In this document: positions 50,883-63,541 of the stretch, piece after piece
Numbering within the stretch: position 1 is the first letter of the stretch
Layout of the letters: every line of letters begins with the position of its first letter
DNA from: Dermatophagoides farinae
Lineage: Eukaryota > Arthropoda > Arachnida > Sarcoptiformes > Pyroglyphidae
Assembly (NCBI RefSeq): GCF_024713945.1
Contig: NC_134682.1
Location: forward strand, 4,999,001-5,063,000
Length of the DNA stretch: 64,000 nt
Direction of reading: 5' to 3'
Made by a program: the position numbers and the translations under genes
Notes under the pieces: model-generated
The model's database searches: none
What the model was told of the DNA's origin: nothing
Seen by the model: the letters and a program-made list of their open reading frames with translations, nothing else

Positions 50883-50905
50883 TTATGTGTGTTTGGATGC
50901 CAAAC
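50883..50905 (+). other. candidate 23-nt microexon
   Basis: A long T-rich tract ending TTTTTGTCAG (AG at 50881-50882) is followed after 23 bases by AAC|GTAAGTG, a near-consensus 5' splice site. Both signals are strong for this window. The segment is not a multiple of three, so including it would shift the frame. Chance pairing in T-rich DNA is quite possible. Confidence 0.2.
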
Positions 50906-51974
50906 GTAAGTGAAAAAAAGTCAGTTGCAGTCTTGAAATCCATTTTTCACAATTTTTTTCTCTCTTGCTCTCTCTCTCTCTGTCTCGTTCCATCATTTGA
51001 TGTTCACCAGGCAGTCCAGATCGAAAAAAGCCGACCCTGTATTTTGGGTAGCATCACAAAAGAAGAAAAGAGAGAAGAGAGAGAGAGTGAGAAATAAACT
51101 TTAATTCTGCCATTGATATATTGATTTAAAATGAATTAAATTGAATGAATGAATGGTCAACGATATACGGCGGATGGTGAACGTGAACGATTCAACGAGC
51201 GAAAGCAAAAAAACATTGAGGCGGTAACATCCATAGAATCCATGGCATTCTTTTTTGCAATATTCTTTGAATCGAACAACGACAACAACAACAACAACGA
51301 CGACGAAAATTTTTTCCTCATTTTTCTTTTCTATTAGCTAAAAATTGGCTTGATTTGACTTGTATCGACTCGACTTGGTTGGTTGGTTGCACTTGATAAT
51401 GGTGGTGGCGGTTCTTCTTTATTCAAACATAATAGTTGTGATGTGATCACTGATCATGATGATGATCATCAATAATAATCAAAATCAAAATAAAGTTAAT
51501 TTATTTCCAATCAATTATCGGCTTCATCGGTATCGAATCGAGTATACGGTAGTAATGTGTGTGTGTGTGTGTTGTTTGCAAAAGAAAAAAGCAGTAGTAG
51601 TTATCGGTGGTAATAGTGTTAGTAATCGTTTTTTGAAATTTCGGTTTCGGCTTTTTTCTGAACGTAAAACAAAGCAAATAAATGAAAAAACGTTATTCTT
51701 CCCGGTATTTCCTGTTTATCGATTATAATTACAGAATGGTAAAGAATAGAAAATTCAAAATTTCTTTACATCGCCACTTTTTTTTATCAAATAGTGAATT
51801 TGCATTATGTTTCATTTTTTTGAAAAAATATCAAATTTTCAGCAGGGAAATTCAACCCGGCATTAATCGTAATGTTAGACGAAATGAAATGTTTTTCAAC
51901 CCTTTTTTTGGTGTTATGTAACCAGAATATCATTATTAAATGTGGTGATACCACACCCAAATTTCATTTGACAA

Positions 51975-52005
51975 CGTCGTCGTCGTCGTTGTTGTTGTTG
52001 TTGTT
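51975..52005. repeat. compound (GTC)n(GTT)n microsatellite
   Basis: About five GTC units pass directly into six GTT units, as if one unit class had arisen by C-to-T change. Confidence 0.9.
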
Positions 52006-52773
52006 GAGATGACATATTTCTATACCGGGAGGGATAGTTTATTGTTATTTTTCATTGAAAAATATTTTTGTTTTTGTTTTTTCGTTGTTCATTTGTTACT
52101 TTTTTGGATATAAAATGATGATCACGGATGATGATGGTTTTGATGATTTATAATTATATAGCGGTTGACGGCAAATTTTTTTCACTATGATTCACAGTAT
52201 AATTCAATGTCCATACGTTTTGTTTTTTTTACCAACCGTTCTGTGTGATGGGATATAAATTTATTTTTTTTGTTTTACGAAATTTTTCATATTTTTCATT
52301 CGATTGTAACATGACGAGGACGAAGAAACCAGCGGGTTAGTACAGCTTAGGTTGTTATTATTATTACATTTTTTTTGAAATGATGAAAATGATGGCAATA
52401 AATTTTATTTTCAACCAAAAAAAATATGGGCGTAGGATGAGGTTGATGATGATGGTCATCCGAGAATGAAAAAAAACATGTTATATATCCACCAAAGGAG
52501 GTGATTCCAGTGAGAACAAGAAGAATGTGTGTGCCGAAACATACAAAGCATAAAAATATAGTCGATATTTATACCCATTATTCTGATTATTCTCATCATC
52601 ATATTCCAAAGTCCGGCGGACATTTATAATTGGCTTGTCTACTTTTTTTCTGTTTTCTGCTGTCTACCACACACAGATGACAGAAAAAATAGAATAGTAT
52701 TGCAATTGTCCAAACCCAAAACAAAATAGAAACAATGTCGTCATTTTTTTATTATTTAGGTCCTAAAGGGTTA

Positions 52774-52800
52774 ACACACACACACACACACACACACACA
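52774..52800. repeat. (AC)13 microsatellite
   Basis: Uninterrupted AC dinucleotide repeat. Confidence 0.95.
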
Positions 52801-53084
52801 TTTGTTTATTGCTTTATAGGAGCCATTATAATAATAATAATAATAGCTCGTTTATTTTCCCGAAATTTCTTTTGTTTTTTGTTTTTTATGGCCTTAGCCA
52901 ATTATGATTATTATTATGATATCTTATGGATAGTTTTGTTCGCTTGTTTGTTTGAATGGCGAATAAACTAACATGTCACATTTGGTTCGAATTTAGTTGG
53001 TTATTTGATCGAGAATTTGGTATTATATAACTCTGTGTATGTGTAACACGTTTGACATGTTCATTTGTCGTTTCCACAAAACAT

Positions 53085-53110
53085 CACACACACACACACA
53101 CACACACACA
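53085..53110. repeat. (CA)13 microsatellite
   Basis: Uninterrupted CA repeat, about 285 bases from the previous one and in the same orientation. Confidence 0.95.
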
Positions 53111-55009
53111 ATGATTGCGTTTTAACTCTTTCATTTTTTTTCTATGGTGCCAAAGTTTGTTTATTCCGAAATATGATGGCCGTTTGTGTTTGTTTGTTTG
53201 TTTGTCTCATTCTGATGGGTTACCATGGAATCAGAATTACCTCGAAGCTATATTTCATTCATTGTTTTTGATTTGAAATTGACAATTTTCATTTTTTGAT
53301 TCGCCTATCTGGCCTTATCATAATTATGTCCATTCTGTGTGTGTATGTTTTTGCTGGAAAATTTAATTTTGATTTCACGATTTTTTTTCTTTGAGCCGAC
53401 AATCATCATCGGAATTAAATAAGCAAGAGCAAAATAGGGTTAAAATTACCTTCTAGACAAGAGCGAAAAAAACCCAAATTACTTTATCGATAATGTTTGT
53501 TTGGAAAAACACTACAATTTTGTCGAACAAAACGTAAAAAAAACCTAAAAACCAAATTTATTTTGCGTGTTTATTCTGTTGTACACACACACTCACACAC
53601 AGCAAGTGAAAACCATAAGATTTTTTTTTCTCCAAAAAATTTTCCATTATTGTATCCAAGTCACGAATTAAAAAAGTCATGTAAACACATTCAATAGTGA
53701 AAGAAAGAAAAAAAGCGACAAAAAACGGACAACCAAAAAATAGAGAGAGAGAGAGAAAGAGAACCAAATGATTCTCGATTCTTGGATTCTCTTTGCGTAT
53801 AGCCTTGAGGCTTTATTTTCATTATTATCAACCAAAAACTACATTTATTCTTTCGTTCGTTTGTTTGTTCGATAGAAAAAAAGATTTCCCCAATGATATA
53901 AAATGTCCATAGAATACATCTGGAAATTATACACAATTTTTTTTCTTGCAAATACATTCCTTGTACAAAATAACAATAACACAACAGCAATAATAATCAT
54001 CAAATAAAAACTAACTGGACTTTGGTCGTCGTTGTAGTTGTATACAATGTATGTATGTTTGTGTGATTAGGTCTTCTTACTCAGACAAGCTTATTACATC
54101 AAAATCTGAAAAAAACTTGAATAATTCATATTGAAAAAAATACCCAAACACATACACTATGACTAATCCGCTTTTGGGCGACAGCTATATTTCGCAAGTG
54201 AAAAAAACACAAGTAATAATGACATCTCAATCAGATTATTATCATATTATATCAATGAGAGAGAAAAAAGTTTTTTTTTGCAAATTTTCAAAACGAAATG
54301 AAGAAAAGGACTTGAAATGCTTTTCACTTGCCTACTCTGCGCTGTGCTATTCGTATAGTTTGCCGACTGACTTGTTGTTGCTAAAATTTGCAATAATTTT
54401 TTTTCTTTTCAAAATTTTCATGTAAATCGTTTTCAATTGACAAAAAAAAATTTCATCTCATAACAACAAACGAAAAAAGGATTTTTTCCCTGTTTCTCAG
54501 CTCCATATGATAGTGTAATGGGTGATATGAATAATTGAAATCGACTTTTTTTGAAAGAAAAATAAGACATTTTCTTTTCTTTTTTTCTTGTGATAAATGT
54601 TTATAAAATTAATGATGATATCGTAATGTAGCACACAAACACATACATTTACGAATGTATGAAAAAAACAAGAAGAAAATTGTCCACACACACACACACA
54701 CATACAACAGAAAAGAACCGAACCGAAAACACATGGGAAAGAAATTCTTCCTCATCATCATCTATGTGGATCCTTTCATTTTCATTAGTTATTCATTTCT
54801 CTAGGGGCCTAAGTTCATTGAAACAAAAAAAGATATTCAGAGAAATTTTCATGGTTATTTTTCACCACCCCCACCACCAACACCATCATCATCATCACTA
54901 TTTCCTTCCACACAAATCTCTCAGATTTTTTCCTGGGCGTAAAAGCCGGTTCATTAAATTTCCCCGATTGCATTTTGATTACTAGATTCATCATTCTCAT
55001 TTTCCATCT

Positions 55010-55054
55010 TATTAATTGATTTTTTTCTCTCTTTTTTTTCTAACAGGTAAGCCT
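55010..55054 (+). promoter_or_regulatory. strong candidate recursive splice site (ratchet point)
   Basis: A branch-like TTAATTGA is followed by a 22-base pure pyrimidine tract (55020-55041) and AACAG, then immediately GTAAGC. The junction is 55046/55047. This agrees closely with the (Y)nNCAG|GTAAGT ratchet motif known from long Drosophila introns, in which a zero-length exon is spliced to and then removed. It is the best 3' or 5' splice signal I see in the window. It implies transcription rightwards through a long intron. Alternatively the AG ends an intron, with an exon following. Confidence 0.45.
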
Positions 55055-55159
55055 TTCATTTATTTCCATTCATGGGTTGATATTTTTTTCGGCGGCCAAC
55101 AAAACCGAACATTTCCTCCATTTCCTTTCACGGCATTGGCATGGATTAGAACGTTTTTT

Positions 55160-55177
55160 TCTGGAAAATTTTCCAGA
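55160..55177. repeat. perfect 18-nt palindrome
   Basis: TCTGGAAAATTTTCCAGA is its own reverse complement. It lies about 110 bases past the candidate ratchet point. Heat-shock-type GAA/TTC symmetry is superficially present but without the proper nGAAn spacing. Confidence 0.9.
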
Positions 55178-57643
55178 TTTGTTGTTCAAATGACATTTCC
55201 ACAGGTTTGAGAATATAAAAAGCCAAGCGAATGTTGTTAAAGCAAAGATGGAGATTATGATTGACAAATAATTAGATGGTTGTATGTATGTATGTTTGAA
55301 TTTGTTTCATCATTTATCATTTTCAAAAAAGAAAAAAAAATCAACATCATTTGTCACATGTCCACTGTGTGTGTGTTTGAGCGGGTGGTATACAATTTTG
55401 CCAACAATAACAAAAAAAATGATATCAACCAGCCCGAAAGTAATAATCATTTTTTGTGAGGCCATCAAATAATAATTAAAACCTTTTTGTGATATCCACG
55501 TATGTAACATTTGAATGATTTTCTTCAAACAAACAAAAACCAATTCATTCAACCATACGATTTATTCTGGAACGTTCACTTGTTCGTTTGTTTAATTTCT
55601 TTTGCACTTTTTTTCGTTTTCTAATTTCAAAAAAGAGAAAAGTCAATAAAAATTGAAAAAACCAGTGAGAGAAACAATTCATTTATCATTGTCAACGTTT
55701 TATTGCTTCATTTGAAATGATTTTCTATAGTCAAATTTATTGAACACTTGATAACATTTCCGATTCCGGTATTTACACAATTTCCTTAAATATTAAAATT
55801 GTTATGAAAACAGCAATGGTTTTTTCCCAATGGCTACAATTGTAACGAATTGAAGAAATTGATTTTTTTCTGATAAAAATGCAGCATTTAAAACATCCGA
55901 TTATGGCCCAATCAATTGATGTGTGATGGTGGTCATTATTTTCATTATGTTCATTGTTTTTCTTTCGTTTTTTTCATCTCTCTCTCTCACACACACACAA
56001 TGAACCCATTAGCCCATTATATTGCAACAGCATTTAGGGACAAAAAAAAATTCAATCTATATTGAATATCTGAATGTTTTTTCTGCATTTCTGTAATCAC
56101 ATTCTGGTTCGATTACACTTTGAAAAGTTTTCCTGAAAGTCAATATTTTTATAATAATTGTTTAGGAAATTTTCTGGAAAAATTTCATTTGAAAAATTAA
56201 AAAATTTTACCATTTTTCTCTTTCCCTTCCATCGATGAAATCATCACCATTATTATCATAATGATGATTCATCAGAAATATTAATACATTTCATCGCCAC
56301 TTTTGTACATATGACCGGAATTGATTGAGCTACTTTTAGCTACTTTTTTGCTTTGTTTCTATTATTTTTTTGTTGGTAGAATTAATTACATAAATTCTCG
56401 CTCTCTTTGGAATTATAAGAATTGTTTTTTTCATACACTTGAGAGAATATGTTGCCACAAAATATTCTCGAAAAAAAAGAAATTTTTTATTGGGTTGTCA
56501 TCCGAAATATATGCCTATTCTGTGTTTGAAATTGTTTCAATTCAATTCAACCTCTCCTGGGCCTTGTGAAATGTTTTTCATGCTTGTTTTTCAATGCCAT
56601 TCATCCACACACACACACATGCAATGATGATGATGACGATCGAGCTTAGGTCAGCAGAAAATTTATATATCTCAAAACGGCGACGACAAGAAAAATAAAA
56701 ATGAAAAACCAATTGAAATAACTTGAAAAACATTTTGTTTTTTGATACACTTTTTTCATGTGTTACAAGATAAACACAAAGTTTTCATTCTCGTTCATTC
56801 ATTTATGTTTCCTGTTGTTGTTGTTGTTGTTGCTGTTTTTCCGTTGTCTGGATAATAGCATTCAATTTCTTGAAAAATAATGTTATTTTTTACAATGATA
56901 ATAATTTCCATGTTCCAAATGGAACTTGTATATATGCTTGTTTCAATCGAAACATCTTAATCTTCAATGTTTGAAATACCAACTCAAATATAGACCTTTT
57001 TATTGAATGTTTCCTATGTGTATGTATTTGTGTGCGTGTGATTAGAAAGACGAAATAATAAAAATTTCAGATTTCAGACAGAATGTAATGCACCATAGTA
57101 TCAGTGAGATTTATCATTAGTTTCAATGGATCGGAAACCACAAGAAAGAAAATAGAATCGATTCAGCCATTCATCATCATTGAGAGAATGAGAATTTCAT
57201 TTCATTTGATTTCAAAAAAAATGTTATTTATTTCACAAAGTTATAATTGATGAAACTTTGCACTTATGAAAACCAGGAAAAACAACGACAACAACAATTC
57301 CGGTCGTTGGATTTTCAGAATTCCAATAAAGAAATTATTGAAAAAATTTCAATTGAATTTCTGTCTGGCACTATTGACAAGCTACTAAAATAAATATCCT
57401 GGAATGTAAAAAATATATGAAAGTTTCATATCCGAAATCCAATCTTTTCTCATTCATTGATTCATTGATGATGATAGAAAGAGAGTGTACTTTCTCTCTA
57501 AAGAGAGATAATGTTGTTTCAATTGATGTGGGCTTGATGATGATTTTTTTCTGGACCATTATGGCCACAATCCAGTATGTCATATTTAGTCGATCACGCT
57601 ATTGTCATCATCATCATAATCATATGAAAAATCACGATATATC

Positions 57644-57664
57644 TGTGTGTGTGTGTGTGTGTGT
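57644..57664. repeat. (TG)10 microsatellite
   Basis: Uninterrupted TG dinucleotide repeat. Confidence 0.95.
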
Positions 57665-58010
57665 ATTGAGAGAAAATTCATTGAACAAAAGCGATGATTA
57701 ATGATTCTTCTCTGATGATGATTTGAACACAAAGATACATTTTATCAAAAAAAAAGATGGGATGGAAAGAAAAATTCATTATTATCAACCTAAACAACAA
57801 CTACCATGATGATGATAATTTGCCATTATTTAACCATCAGGTTTCTGGAACCTTGTTGTCGTTGTTGTTGTGGTTATCATATTCACATTCCCATTCAAAA
57901 TTCATTTATAAATCTTTGGAATTCTTGCTCGATATTTATGTACTCTCACTTTCACTCTCTTTTCAAATAATGATAATATATCGGGTCAATTCCATTAGAG
58001 TGCGTGTGTA

Positions 58011-58029
58011 TGTGTGTGTGTGTGTGTGT
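58011..58029. repeat. (TG)9 microsatellite
   Basis: Uninterrupted TG repeat preceded by imperfect units. Confidence 0.95.
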
Positions 58030-58181
58030 TCCATTCATTGGGTATTATGAAATGACAGTAGCTGAATGAATGACTGCATGAATGTACAATTGAAAATCAA
58101 TTAATCAAAAGTAGGAAAAAAACTGAAAGATTGAAAGTGGCTACAATCCGACAACTTTGCGTGCCCTATTCAATTCAATTT

Positions 58182-58204
58182 GATTCGATTCGATTCGATT
58201 CGAT
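58182..58204. repeat. (GATTC)4 pentanucleotide repeat
   Basis: Four perfect GATTC units preceded by the related CAATT units. Confidence 0.9.
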
Positions 58205-58802
58205 GAAAAATAGAAGAAATAGGAAACGAAATTTAAAAATTTACTTTTCATTTGAATCATCATCATTATAATTATCCGCTTGTTTGTTTTTGTTTTTGTA
58301 TTTTGAGTTGGATAATTGAAAAATTTCATTCTTCCAAATCGATAATTTTCGATTAATTTTCCAATGAGCTATAGGAGGATGAGAAATTCAATTAATTGAT
58401 TGAATAGATTTGTCATTGCATCGGTTTGAAATCTGGATTTTCAATTTTACAAGCAAACAATTCTTTCTCCCTTTTACAAAATTACCGACTTGGAACCAGC
58501 AGTGAAACAAAAAAAAAAGACATTTTTCAAACCTGATTATGTGAAAAAAATGATTAATTATAATTCTGAAAATTTATTTCATAAAAAACAAAAAATAAAT
58601 TTCGAAAATAAATTTTTTTCTGGTTCCACCTTGTCTCACATGCATGGAATCCATCCATTTCCTGTGTTTGTAGACAATTGAATTTTTTTGTTTTGTTTTG
58701 TTTCCCACCACCATTCATTTCATCCATTTCAATTTCTCATTTATGATGATTTTCTCTAGATGGATTTATATATTCGACAAATGAATTATGACAATTTGGA
58801 TG

Positions 58803-58828
58803 ACAAAAACAAAAACAAAAACAAAAAC
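58803..58828. repeat. (CAAAAA)4 hexanucleotide repeat
   Basis: Four perfect units. Confidence 0.9.
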
Positions 58829-59724
58829 AATGGGTCCACACACACAATTTTTCAAGCTTGACATTATTATTCTTGTTTTGTTGTTGTTTTTCGAAATCTT
58901 TTTTTTCGTAGAAAATTCTACCATTTTTAAAATCAAATCTAGTCGATTGTTTTTTTCTGGTAATTATTGTCTGGCCATCCATGTTTGATTTGTGGCGGTT
59001 GTCGTCGTTGTCGTTGTCTTTGTCGCTGTTGTTGACATTTTCATGTTTTATGAAATTTCTTTGAAAATTATTATTTTTTTAAATATTTTCATTTTTTTTT
59101 GATAAATTACCTTTTCTCTCTCTCTCCAGCTACCAGTTGATTCGGTCGGTCGATTCTGTCATGTTTTTGTTCCAATTCAATCTTGTCATATTTACTTTGA
59201 TTTGTATGGTATCTGGTTTTTGTCGTTGTTTTTTTCGGAATTTCAAAACAATCCAGTTGAAATGAGTTTTGAAAACTTAAGTTTTTTTTTATTTCTTTAT
59301 CATTTTTTTCGCGAAAAAAAGTTTGTTTTCTTTCTGCAAAAACGCTGATGATGATGATTCTTGCTGCTAGTTTTTAGTTTATAACAGGGGTTCATAAAAA
59401 ATGAAAAAAACTTTTTGAAATGCGCGATAATGAAAAAAACACATTGTAAAATTCTGCTTATTTTTATCGACGTTGTTTGTTGTTGTTGTCGTTGTCAAAT
59501 ATTATGTTTATGTGTGACAGTTTTTTATTTTTTGATGACTTGACGAATCGATTTGCTACATAATAATAATAAAGCAGGAAAAAAATGAAATTTTAATTTT
59601 TATTGCGCCGATTTCATGTGTATGACGATGAATGGAAAAAAACTTTTTTTTTGTTTACATTGATCTCAACCAACTGGATTGAAAGAAACCGGCCGCTAAA
59701 GCTTCCTTCCTTTGCTCTTAACAG

Positions 59725-59790
59725 TACAAAATGAAGTTTTTCTTATTTAAAGCTCGAGGATACAAAATTCAAGACAATTTCCGGTACCGG
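59725..59790 (+). CDS. candidate 66-nt in-frame cassette exon
   Basis: A C/T-rich tract, CTTCCTTCCTTTGCTCTTAACAG, ends at 59724. The next 66 bases are exactly 22 open codons with mixed composition, including FKARGYKIQDNFRYR. They are followed by CGG|GTAAAA. An internal ATG (59731) sits in a good context, and without splicing the frame stops at a TAA two codons beyond the boundary. The surrounding 150 bases are less repetitive than the rest of the window. The 5' site lacks G at +5 and overlaps the palindrome CCGGTACCGG. No homologue is recognised, so this is a modest-confidence exon call. Confidence 0.22.
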
Positions 59791-61188
59791 GTAAAATTGT
59801 AATCAACTTTACTATAGTGATTGATTTCTTCCAAAAACCGCAACTGAATCTTTTTTCTTGTATAATTAATAAGAACAATGAATCAAGATAGGAATGAAAC
59901 ATGAACCAAAAAAATGACTGATGATGATGATGTTGATGATGTTACCAAGAACAAAAAATCTAATGGATGAGATTCTATAGTAGAATCTTTAAGAATGAAT
60001 TGAGAAAATGTTTAACTTTCCTCGTACAATTTGCTAATGATTTGGTACACATCAATCAAAAAATAATCGTTTATATCGGTTATTTTTTTTTGGTTCTGGC
60101 TTTGCGATTCTATACACAAAAAAAATAATTCATTTTATTCGAACATTTGCAACCATGTGACAATGATAATAATATTGATAGTAACAACAACAACAATAAA
60201 AGAAATAAATGATTGAAATTCTAGCAAACCAAACGAAATTCGGTTGCTTGTTTTTCATTCTAGAATTTTATTTTTTGTTTGTTTGTTTCATTTCTTTCTA
60301 TTCAAGCAATTCCAAAGAATATGTCATTGCTTGCTTGCTTGTTCTGTGTGTGATTAATTGATTCTGACCTATAGAACTTTATTGTAGAAACTAAGAAGAC
60401 ATTAAATTTACAGCCACACAAACGCACACATACACATGCATGCATGTATTATTGACAAATATATTATTGTCATTTGAAAATTTTTGTTGACATTTTTCTC
60501 AGGAATAAAGAAATTAATATTTTTGTTGTTTTTCACACACAAACACATACTGATGATCAAATGTGTCATCGTCGTTCATCGATTATGATGATGTTTGACT
60601 ACTAATCGCGATATTTTCGTTGTTATTGTATTCTATACTTCTCACATTTTAGTTTGAAGGTTTTATTTAGTTGATTTATAATATTGAGACAATCAAAATT
60701 CCATGGAAATTGTGGAAGAAAAAAATGAAAAATTCATTGTACACATCCTATGATTATCATACAGACGACAAAACTATTTTGTTTTCCACTGAAAACGTTT
60801 GGCCATCTTTATCGGTTTTGGCAAAACCGTTCATCTCTTTCTTTTTTTTCTTTCTTTCATTCGTTTTCCGGACAAATCATCTCATAAATTTATTCGATTT
60901 CTTTTATGATTATTACCGTCATTGATCGTGTAGTTTGTTCTTTGTTTTTATTTTTCTCCTACAAAGACCATAATAATAATCATCATCATTGTCACTTTTG
61001 TTCAAATCTAAAGACTTGCTTTTGTATGCGTTGGCCTCAAGCAAATAACCGCTTTTTTGATGATGATGATGATTTTTACCCAAAAACAGATGCTTTAGGT
61101 TCCTGATGAGTTCAATGTCCGCGTGTTTTAAAAGCCATTCTTTTTCTCTTCAATTTGACCTCAATTCAATTTTTCATCTGTCCTGTTT

Positions 61189-61189
<1 letters not shown>

Positions 61190-61239
<50 letters not shown>
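61190..61239. repeat. compound (TC)6(TG)18 microsatellite
   Basis: A TC run passes without a break into 18 TG units (61203-61238), the longest dinucleotide tract noticed here. Confidence 0.95.
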
Positions 61240-61242
<3 letters not shown>

Positions 61243-61653
61243 AAAAAGATTTCCATTGAGATGCTTATTAGTTTTGTGCAAGAAAAATCCAAGATTTTTT
61301 TTGTCATTTTCTCTATAACAATTCATTGCGGTTCTATGGAAACGAATTGTTTCGGTTTTTTTCAAGATTTTTTTTACTTCATCTTTATTCATCCATGATG
61401 ATAATGATGAAGATGTTTTGAAGACGTCATAAAGATCCAAGAAGAAAAACGAAAACCATTTGAAATATCAATTCTAAGGAAAAAATGAACGAGAGAATGA
61501 CTACAACAAACCAACCAACCAACCGATCGACTGACATCAGCAACAATAACAAATTTAATAAGAAATTTGAATTTTTAAATTTCTACTTCATATTTTAGCA
61601 GTCAGTCTATTTTCTTTGAACAATGAAAAAATGATGATTTCTTCTGATATTAC

Positions 61654-61674
61654 ATGATGATGATGATGATGATG
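61654..61674. repeat. (ATG)7 microsatellite
   Basis: Seven perfect ATG units. Confidence 0.95.
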
Positions 61675-62675
61675 GAAATCTACAAATTTTTTTTCTTTGC
61701 ACCAACATGTAATATTTAAATCCGATTATTTGAAAATATTTTTTTTATATTGAACGAAAATCCAAATCTGTATGCGAAAAAAGAAAATAGAACGGATCAA
61801 AATTAAAAAAAAAATCGAATCGACAAATCCTTTCACCGGGTGATGACTCATAAACATGTGATTCAACAATCATAACGATGACAATGTGGTTATAGTAGTG
61901 AAAATTTTTACCACAAACTAAAGAGGGAAATCAAAATTCGATTGATTAATCTGATTTTTTTTTCACAGAACTTGCGATGATTACAAACATATTCTTGGAA
62001 TCTATTTCCAAATTTCCATTCTAATGGGGTGATTATGTATGTCTGTGTGTTTGAGCGACGATGATCCAAACTCACCAGAATCCTTTTGTGCCATTATTAT
62101 TATTTATAGCTGTAAATAACTAAAATATTCGAACAATTTTGATTAAGAGGAAAGAAAAAACACTACCAAACCAATCGATATCTGGTTTAGTTCGAATTGA
62201 ATCTATGGCCATAAATCTTTAACACTCACTGATGATGCTGATTTTGGTCGAAAACAAAATAAATAAAAATAAAAATGTTCGGCATCTTTTTTCTATTATT
62301 CATTCATTCAATGGATCATCTTTCTTTCTATGAAATGGAATGAAATGAATTTGCGTGCCTTATATATCTTTATGCACAAAAAGAGAGAGAGAATAATTCA
62401 CGGAATTTTTTTACTCTTATTTCACTATCTTTTTCATCGATTGTTTTATATGTGAAAGAATTCGAAAACAATTCTTTGGAATTGAATCAATAAATCATGA
62501 CCATCAGATATATGGTAAACATTGATGAAAAATATTCTTTGCTGTTGTTGTTTTACATCAAATTACCTGAAATTATTATTTACCTTTTTAATAAACGTGA
62601 CGCCATCTAACGATTCAGTGTCAAACTGTTGTTTGTTGAATTTTTATTTTTCATGTTTGCACTGTGTTGAGACAT

Positions 62676-62695
62676 TGTGTGTGTGTGTGTGTGTG
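62676..62695. repeat. (TG)10 microsatellite
   Basis: Uninterrupted TG repeat. Confidence 0.93.
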
Positions 62696-63380
62696 CAACA
62701 TATCTCAATCAGATTAATTTTTGAATGGTAAAATTTTATTCAATAATTGCCCCAAAGATAATTTAATTTATTTGGTTTATCCAGAAATTTCAAGATTAAC
62801 CATCCAAGCACTTAATTTGTGGTGTGGATTTTTTTTTTTGATGATAACTGCAACGAATTAAATTGACTGGTCGTGGTCATTTGTCGGAGTTTGAGTTGAT
62901 TATTGTTGTCTCATTCTTGAATAAAGTGAGACAAATTGGTTTCGCAGAAATCAAACAGTAAAGAAAAAAAATCATCACCACCACCCCTACCACTCTATTA
63001 CCCGCAGAATTTCCGATCCGAAAAAAATACAAGCAAATCAGAATAATTGACTTTTTTCACTGGTTGTTGTTGTTGTTTGCTCCAATCATTTTTATAGCCA
63101 AAACAAAAATGAGGCCAACACAATTCATTTCGTCATTGATGTTTTACCATTATCATCATCATCATCTTCACTTAACTTTAATCATAGTGGGCCTGTTTAG
63201 GTTCTAATTTTCTTTTATCATTTAGTAGAAAAATTGTCCAAAAAAAACAAGAAAACCAGAAAAAAAATTCAGTATTCCCACACACCCACGCACGTCATTT
63301 TCTTTGATTTTCATTCATCGACATTCATAGCCATTGATAATGATGATGATAATAATAATAATTCCACACCACCATCACAA

Positions 63381-63409
63381 CCACCACCACCACCACACAC
63401 ACACACACA
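63381..63409. repeat. compound (CCA)n(CA)n microsatellite
   Basis: CCA units run into CA units on the same strand. Confidence 0.9.
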
Positions 63410-63503
63410 TTTATTTGTGAAGTTGATTTTTTTCACTCATTGATTCTATAGTGAAACATTTATTTGATTTCCATGAAAATTATCAAGTAAAACAGAAGAA
63501 GTT

Positions 63504-63510
<7 letters not shown>

Positions 63511-63538
<28 letters not shown>
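63511..63538. repeat. (GA)14 microsatellite
   Basis: The longest GA run noticed in the window. Confidence 0.95.

Positions 63539-63541
<3 letters not shown>

Larger units (their letters stand above)
50910..55015. other. AT-rich non-coding stretch
   Basis: No recognisable gene. Holds compound (GTC)n(GTT)n at 51975-52005 and two close CA tracts at 52774-52800 and 53085-53110. A plus-strand ATG frame of 88 codons at 54159-54425 has mixed composition in its middle part but no known domain. Confidence 0.65.
55060..59690. other. AT-rich non-coding stretch
   Basis: No recognisable gene. Contains an 18-nt perfect palindrome at 55160-55177, (TG)n at 57644-57664 and 58011-58029, (GATTC)n at 58182-58204 and (CAAAAA)n at 58803-58828. 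Confidence 0.65.

Noticed and set aside
52990..53010. GGTTCGAATTT word considered as a tRNA B box
   Set aside because: It does not end in the required TCC, and no cloverleaf or A box could be found upstream. No tRNA or rRNA gene was seen anywhere in the window.
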